From Lepturacanthus savala (lineage: Eukaryota > Chordata > Actinopteri > Scombriformes > Trichiuridae): a stretch of 64,000 nucleotides of DNA. The translations under genes and the position numbers were made by a program. Position 1 is the first letter of the stretch. The number at the start of each line of letters is the position of its first letter. The DNA is taken from contig CM060470.1 of the NCBI GenBank assembly GCA_030544235.1, positions 25,795,098-25,859,097 of the forward strand, read 5' to 3'. Of the stretch, positions 57,895-64,000 are shown in pieces. Under the pieces are notes generated by a model. That model saw nothing but the letters and a program-made list of their open reading frames with translations, ran no database searches and had not been told where the DNA came from.

Positions 57895-60800
57895 ATGGCA
57901 GAAAACGCCGGCTTGGAAAACCACCGCATCAAGAGCTTTAAAAACAAGGGACGTGATGTCGAGGTGAGCTGACATATAGACGCCACTTTAAATATATTGT
58001 TTTTTTACGTAACAGTTAGAAAACGACAGTCTGTGGGCCTCGTTGGGGGAGCCTGGCCCCCGCTGCAGCTGCCTGCTAGTTAGCTAAGCTATCGGTAAGA
58101 GTTCGCCATCAAAAGTGCTTATCGGCCTATGCTGTTATCGACACATTCCCCTTGTTAAAACGCTATTGTGATAGTTGGTAGCCAGTTAACTGTAGTTGCC
58201 TACCAATGTTGTCTAGTTAATGTCTGTGAGGAACAGCAGCGCAGTTGTACCGGCGATGGGATTGAGAGAATTAAGGGCAGGCAGACGGTAGCTAGCTGTC
58301 ACTGCCAGCTAACTGGCTAGCTGGAGGGACACCGGTGCTTCGGTTTACAGCGTGACCGTGTTAACTAGTGACTTTCAGTCCGTGGTTGTCGTGGTGACAG
58401 CAGCTGTTGAAAACACGACTGTAACTTGTAGATGTCTACCTAAAATATATATTCAACTATTTTAAATTGAAAACTCCAACAATGTATAATCGCCTGGTTC
58501 TTATATATATTACGTAAATTACATTTCGCCGACACAAGAAGCATTCACGTGTCTCCACTTACGTTTGTGAAATCGAGCAATCACGAACACATTCGACTGA
58601 AAGTCACCAGATAACACGGCCACCCGTTAAACCGAAACACCGGTAGCTAGCGAGGCTGGGCCTGGCCTGCACCACAATCATGACATTTGCTTTTGTTTTA
58701 CAAGCCAACCGACTCCAAGTGAGACTAATGCTGACCCGCTAATGTTACACGCATTTGTCATTAATCGTAAAACATCGGTTTGGATGAAACAACATTGGTT
58801 GGTTCACGTCCACTCAAACCAAACAGTGCCCCTCCTTGTTAGCTAACGTTGTCATAGCTAGCGGTAGTTAATGCCAGGTGAGACCGCTACACAACGCTGC
58901 TCAACGCGTCAATGGTTATGAGGTAACGAGAACCTTTAGCTTTACGGAAAAACTACTTAGAAGTAGTAGTAGTAATAACAATGTAAAAATACTCAATTAC
59001 AAGCAAGTCTTTTATTGAAAATCTTAGTGTACTTTATGTATCACAAGTAAAATTAGCCTACTCATAATGCAAAATGGCCCCGTTTAATGTTATATTTAAC
59101 AGTATAGATATTATTGGAATTACAATACAGACTCACACTCATGCAAACAGCATATTAAATGTAAATCTAATGCTGACTTATAGTGTTTGGGACTCTAATG
59201 TAGGTATATAATGTATATTTTATCAACTGACTATTTTACGTATAAAACATTGATAGAAAAGTAGCTAATATCGAAATATATCTATTAAAATTATTATTTC
59301 CCACTGAAATATAGTGGACTACTACTTGAGTAGTACTGCAGTACTTGAGAAATGCATTTTGTTACATTTCACCACTGCAAGTCACACATGGATATAAATA
59401 ACGACATGTTTTGCTAGATAAATTCAATTAAGGTCATGAATTTACTGTTATTGGAATGTATCAGTTAGACTGGTAGACTTGTAGTCAAGACCGCCTAAAC
59501 CAAGACCTGAGTATCAAGACTGACACAAAAGTTGCAGCTATTTAGGGTAAATATTAGATTGTATTATATCAAATACAGCCACAACAATACAGAGACAGTG
59601 TATGTCTTGTGTGTGAACTCACTACAATCAGATGTGTCTAATTGTATGACCGCTTTGATATTCTACACTATTAGATGATAATCCTGAATCCTGAGTGCTG
59701 TTAAAGTAGTACTATCTTAAATGCACCAGTAATAGCAATAAAGAAAACTGAAATATGCAATAAATAGGTCAAGGGGCATATGTAACCAAGGGGGGAAGTT
59801 GCGATATGTTTTGAAATATAGACTGTAGATGGTATATATCACTGTATACTTTATGTAAATTACAGCATAACAGTTTCTTAATAGTTACCATAGCACATGA
59901 TAAAATCATTCAAGCAGGAAGTTATTTTTAAACATTTATTTATTTATTAAATAAAATAAAAGTCAAGGATATTACTCTGTGAAGGGTTATAGCCTAAACA
60001 GTCTTTCATGATATTTGCTTGGGGGAGCATTCACACTATCAGAAAGCAACTTGATTTTTATTTTTAATGAACTTTTAAAATCTGTCCTCATCTGCGATAG
60101 TGTATATTACCTGTGATTTCATCATAGGATTATTTTAAAATGGTGCAGTCAACTGACTTCAAATTATCGACATGCTCAGGGACATGTAGAACAATAATGC
60201 AGTGGAGTTTTCAGAAAACATTTGAAATAAAAAATTTTTTTTTTTTAAATCTGCCTTATTAGCCATGTGTCTATTACCTAGAATTTCATTCAGCATGGGA
60301 TTATTTTAAAATGGTACTGTCATTTGACCTCAAATGATGTACAGAGGTAGCCAGTAACGTGCAGAACATGAATGCAGTGGAGTTTTCAGAAAACAATTCG
60401 ATTTTTTTTTTTTTTTATTTTATTTAAAAAAATTTCAAATCTAAGAATACAGAATTGAATGGATAAATGATTGTTTTTGCTTCGATATTAATGCATTTCA
60501 CTAAATGAAAACAGAAGTGTTTAGCAACTTCATTCAATTCCCCTTTCGACAAGGCACAACTTAAATGCGCCATGAAGGTGCAGTACTGTAATAACACTGT
60601 ATTGGGGCACTCGAGTTTTGAAGTGTCAATAGCGTGACCACGGTGACTCGCTCATGGTAGATAAAATCACAGCAAAACCATACAAACACCAGAGGGGTCT
60701 GTTGCACTACTTTGATAGAAAAAAAGAAAAAATGTCTGCTGCGTATCTGTCGCCAGTTCTCGTTGCGGTCTCCTGTAGTGTGTGAACATGCGAGTGCGCC

Positions 60801-63800
60801 TCCAGTTGGATTTCAGTGGCCGGTGGAACCTCCCCTTTCATAAATGAAAATAGGAAGATGAACGTAAAGTTATCTCTCCATTCCTCCACCATAAACATCA
60901 GTAATGCAATGAACTACAGTGATACCACCACCAATAATGATATCCAAGGGGGAAAAAAACAAGCACAGTCGAGACATTTGGAGACCAAGAGACCCAAGAA
61001 CGAGACAAGACCAAGACCAAGGACTGTCAAAGTCGTCACAAGACCAAGACCACAAAATAGTGGTCTTGAGACCAAGGCTGGGCTCGAGATTTACAAGACT
61101 AGAGATTGGTAGTGTTAGATTAACAGAGCTAGCACTATTGTTTAATTATGACATGGTCGAACGTTTTACAACACACTCATTGTCCTGTACACACCTGTAC
61201 CTGTATTTTATGATCTGGTTTCCTGGTCGTCATTAGGCTTATTACACATGGTATATATTTTTATTTACAAAGCCATGCTGGGAAAACTCCTACCATATCT
61301 GTGTTATGTCTTACCAATCACCAACAGCTGTGATGATTCAGCACCACAATGTACCTGCAAATGTATTTCATGTATTTGGGACAGTTCAAAGCTCTACAAA
61401 GTTTTGTAACAGAAGAGTGTGAATGCTATTTTTAAACTGGATTTTTGATTTAGCCGTACCTGTTGTTTCTTATCTGTTTTAACATGATCGGTTTCCTTAC
61501 TTGTTTTTTATCTGATGCCCTAGTTTATAATTTGTTATAACCTTGTTATGAAGCACATCTTATCCCTTAGAGCCATGTATCCCTCTGACAAAAAGGGATT
61601 TATAAAGTGACTGTGACTCTGGCAAGTCGCATATTCTAGAAAACACCACCGGTATACTATGTGCACCACTGGCAGATCTACTGTCCGATATGCTGGGTAT
61701 TGCAGCACCCTCAACTAACAAGTTTAATTCTAAATCCCTGTGATTTGTCTGTAATGATGACCAGACAGTTTGGAAAATGCTGTGTTCAGGCAGATAAAGG
61801 AAGCTAGCAGTATTGTACAAAAGGAATTTGCCAAAGTAACAAATATCTAGTTATTTGGGTTATATTCCACAAAGAAATCTATGCAGTTTATCGAAATGTA
61901 ACCCCATAAGCATGGGATTTTTCCAACAAAGACTCATGCTCGTGCTGGTTTGTTCTGATCTATTGGTAATCCTGAGATAATCCTTACACAAAGGTATGTC
62001 TGAGAATGGCCCTTCAAAATCCATCTGCATGCTGACCAGAGTTTCACCATCAGCTGTCTAAAAGCACAGATTGATGCCCCATAGGTGGTTGTTTTGAAAC
62101 CTAGAGTCAGTGTGACAAGCACATGGCTACTATGACAGACAGACGTTGCCAAGTGCATTCTTGATGCTATTTCAGGCATCCTGGATGTCTGAGCAGGGTC
62201 CTCTCAACAGCCTTTGCATGAATTTCAGTTTTCCTAAATGGACGACTCTGACTACAGCAGGCAAAAAATGCCAGTTTGGGTTTTTATTAATGTAGGTCAT
62301 GCATAACAGGTTGCTCTTCAATTCTGACATCAGCTATGAATCACAAAGCAGCAAAGTCAAAAGCTGCTAGTCATAACACTTCATTGTTTTCCTGGAAATC
62401 CTATAGAAAGCAGTCATCAAGATCAAATTTTTTAGATTTTTTTTACCCTGAAATATCACATTTTTCTTAGTGTGCAGAATAGCATTTTCTTTTGTTTTTT
62501 GAGCATATGCTGTAATGCCTTTGTGTACTTCAGTGATTCTTTGTTGCCATATATTAGTTTAACATTAAGAACAGTTTATATTTTAAGAACAGCGCCTGAC
62601 CAAATTCAGCAAATTAGGTTTAGTGTACTGGGTCACTTTTTTTCTCTTGTTAAGTCAGGCTGCACAGTGTTTTAACTCCTTCTGTAAAGGGTTATTTTTT
62701 ATGTCAATATAGTGCCATTATTGTTGTTTTGCAGTGGTTGGGAGACACCTCCATGCCGCCTGAGTTATGACTGTCCCAGAATACGTAAGAGGCTATTTAG
62801 GAAGGCAACATGAACCTCTTCAAACAGTCACAAGATCATAGACCATCTCAAACTGTTCAGGATGAACTAGAAACCCAACAGATGCACAAATACAGCAGTT
62901 AGCTGATCTGTCTTTCCTGGATTTTTTGTGCTGTTTTCTAGATCTCTTGCCTTCAGGGCTGTTGTTAGTGGTTACTGTTTTTAAGGTTCAGTCAGTGTGC
63001 TTAACATGAAAAAAAAGTGATCTACTTTCTCTGTATTGTTTAAAGTTTTGTGATTTTAAATTATCAATGTAATTACAAATTGACAATATGAAATGAAAAT
63101 GGTTGATAATGAGGTCTGTAATCTAATGCAAAACATTTTATTGGCTTTGTTCATGGATTTCTGTGATTTATATAAAATCTATGGTAAAAGTAAAATTTCT
63201 TGAATAATTGGTTGGTATTTTGGTGTATATTTTTTTTTCTGCAAACTTTCAAAATATCTTAACTATGCTCTGTAAAGACAAACCACTGTTACATGTAACA
63301 GATGTTTTTTTCCTTCACTGTCTTTTTCTGTGTTACAGACTATGAGAAGACATCGAAATGAAGTGACGGTTGAGTTGAGAAAGGTGAGAAAAGATGCACG
63401 ATCTACCCACACATACACACTCCCACACACATCAGGCAGTCAATTGTGTTCAAAGCCATTAGGAAGCAATCATACAGTCTGAGTACAAAATGTTTAGCCA
63501 AAGGCTGAACGCTGCAGAGTTGGCCAGTTCATCGCACCTGGCAGTGCTAGCAGGAGGACATTAAAGTCATTGTTAATATCAAGAATAATGCTTGAGACTG
63601 ACAGTTGAGATTCACCGCCATTGCTTTCTCTATTGTAACTGACCCAGCATTTATGAGAACTGCAAACCCAGTTTTGTGGTTTATTTCTATACCTCTCCTC
63701 TGCATGGCTGTGTTTGGTTGGTCCACCAATAATTGGAATCATCTGAAAGTGTTTACATGAAAATGTTTACATTTTGTAAAATACCCAAGTTGGACATTCT

Positions 63801-64000
63801 GTAGAATTTGATTACTAACTGTAACTTGATATTTAGCAGATATTTCTATCCTATGATAAATCCTATGGATTTATCCCATTTACATTGTGCAAGGTTATGT
63901 TGGTGTGTACTTGTGCCTTCATGCTTGTTAACTCATTCACCAAATGGTGTTGTGTTTTTTTTTGTTTCTTTTCCATCCTCATATTTGCGTTCATTATTGT
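57895..64000 (+). CDS. kpna3: Kpna3 (importin subunit alpha-4), first two coding exons, partial
   Basis: Importin-alpha adaptors bind nuclear localisation signals through armadillo repeats and importin-beta through an N-terminal IBB domain. Exon 1 coding is 57,895-57,963 ([23 protein letters not shown]) with donor gag|gtgagc. Exon 2 is 63,339-63,383 ([15 protein letters not shown]) with acceptor tgttacag and donor aag|gtgaga; both junctions are phase 0. The 38 residues form the start of the IBB domain, rich in Arg/Lys, and match KPNA3 (MAEN..[32 protein letters not shown]) better than KPNA4 (MADNEKLDNQRLKNFKNKGRDLETMRRQ). The ATG context gccatgg is strong. Intron 1 is 5,375 bases. Everything from the rest of the IBB onward lies beyond the window. 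Confidence 0.96.
58950..59385. repeat. Interspersed repeat with (AGT)n and acttgagtagtactg words
   Basis: The right end (ctacttgagtagtactgcag then tacatttcaccactgc) and the left (agaagtagtagtagtaat) have the form of a repeat found very often in fish genomes, whose ends read as acttgagtaaatgtacttagttacattccaccactg. It is probably a non-autonomous DNA element. The assignment is from memory of the sequence pattern. Confidence 0.5.
59465..59545. repeat. gagaccaagacc-type repeat, part 1
   Basis: tagacttgtagtcaagaccg, then ctaaaccaagacctgagtat and caagactgac. It resembles the beginning of the same repeat seen at 60,935-61,100, about 1.4 kb away, suggesting a split copy. Confidence 0.4.
60040..60420. 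repeat. Diverged ~173-bp tandem repeat
   Basis: The word cagaaa(a/g)ca followed by an A/T-rich tract starts at 60,040, 60,212 and 60,387 (periods 172 and 175). Between them two units share tattacct, atttcat, ggattattttaaaatggt, a gacttcaaat/gacctcaaat pair, and gcagtggagttttcagaaaa. There are two full copies and the start of a third, diverged by perhaps a fifth. Confidence 0.8.
60935..61100. repeat. gagaccaagacc-type repeat, part 2
   Basis: Imperfect repetition of the words caagaccaagacc, gagaccaag and acaagacc between about 60,975 and 61,100. It gives spurious Arg/Pro/Lys-rich frames that I rejected as genes. Confidence 0.6.
61240..61620 (+). mobile_element. LINE C-terminal remnant
   Basis: The plus strand encodes, with lesions, a segment of the form IFIYKAMLGKLLPYLCY near 61,256-61,306 and a later GTVQSSTKF-like piece near 61,379-61,408. 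This resembles the IYKA-LG-TPPYL ... FGQSSF pattern at the C-terminus of fish LINE reverse transcriptases. It is a short decayed fragment and the family is uncertain. Confidence 0.4.
63384..64000 (+). other. kpna3: Beginning of kpna3 intron 2
   Basis: After the donor gtgaga the sequence has a short CA-rich run (63,410-63,435) and no recognisable exon. The minus-strand frame of 82 codons at 63,494-63,742 has no family character. Confidence 0.7.

Larger units (their letters stand above)
57964..63338 (+). other. kpna3: kpna3 intron 1
   Basis: Begins gtgagc and ends ttacag. The first 900 bases remain CpG-rich and presumably belong to the promoter CpG island. The rest is AT-rich with repeats listed separately (58,950-59,385; 59,465-59,545; 60,040-60,420; 60,935-61,100; 61,240-61,620). 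No internal gene was recognised. Confidence 0.8.

Noticed and set aside
60816..61236. Frames of 98-105 codons rich in Arg/Pro/Lys
   Set aside because: They are translations of the gagaccaagacc simple-repeat element.
1..64000. CRISPR arrays, operons, phage or bacterial mobile elements
   Set aside because: The window is vertebrate nuclear DNA with spliced genes. The only direct repeats are microsatellites and diverged tandem or interspersed repeats, without regular unique spacers.

Overview
This window is vertebrate nuclear DNA, almost certainly from a ray-finned (teleost) fish. It is AT-rich and gene-poor, with long introns, GT-AG splice sites, (CA)n and (AT)n microsatellites, Tc1-like transposon remnants, L2-like LINE pieces and a tRNA-derived SINE. 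No bacterial features are present. The protein-coding content is three genes recognised by residue-level similarity to known vertebrate families: trim13 (minus strand), spryd7 (plus, complete in five coding exons) and the first two coding exons of kpna3 (plus, running off the right edge). Between the left intergenic half and trim13 sits the mir-15a / mir-16 microRNA pair on the plus strand. In human 13q14 the order is KPNA3, SPRYD7, TRIM13, KCNRG, DLEU2 with MIR15A/MIR16-1, then DLEU1. The window is the mirror image of that order with matching relative orientations, so it is the fish counterpart of the human locus deleted in chronic lymphocytic leukaemia. No KCNRG-like reading frame is visible. 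Layout: bases 1 to about 28,900 hold no recognisable protein gene. They contain decayed transposons (Gypsy-type pol remnant, Tc1-like element, an L2-like LINE carrying a 153 bp insertion with target-site duplication), microsatellites, a folded-back (AT)n locus, and a GC-rich stretch at about 19.9-21.8 kb that looks like an unassigned promoter and first exon. At about 28.98-29.5 kb is a CpG-rich block with two CCAAT boxes, a YY1-type motif and a splice donor, the best candidate for the DLEU2 (and divergent DLEU1) promoter. About 10.7 kb of AT-rich putative intron leads to a candidate exon at 39,956-40,038, then the two microRNA hairpins at 40.17-40.41 kb. From 43.5 to 46.6 kb trim13 and spryd7 are arranged head to head around a GC-rich spacer. 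spryd7 ends with an AATAAA-variant signal near 56.66 kb, followed by a repeat-rich spacer, the kpna3 promoter and exon 1 at 57.7-57.96 kb, a 5.4 kb intron, exon 2, and the beginning of intron 2. Functionally, mir-15a/mir-16 repress cell-cycle and survival genes, Trim13 is an ER-anchored ubiquitin ligase, Kpna3 is a nuclear import adaptor, and Spryd7 is a poorly characterised SPRY-only protein. They are linked by ancient synteny and not by a shared pathway. I saw no new protein system. The most informative material is the host-transcript architecture around the microRNAs, the in-frame 5' extensions of trim13 and kpna3, and several fold-back DNA structures.
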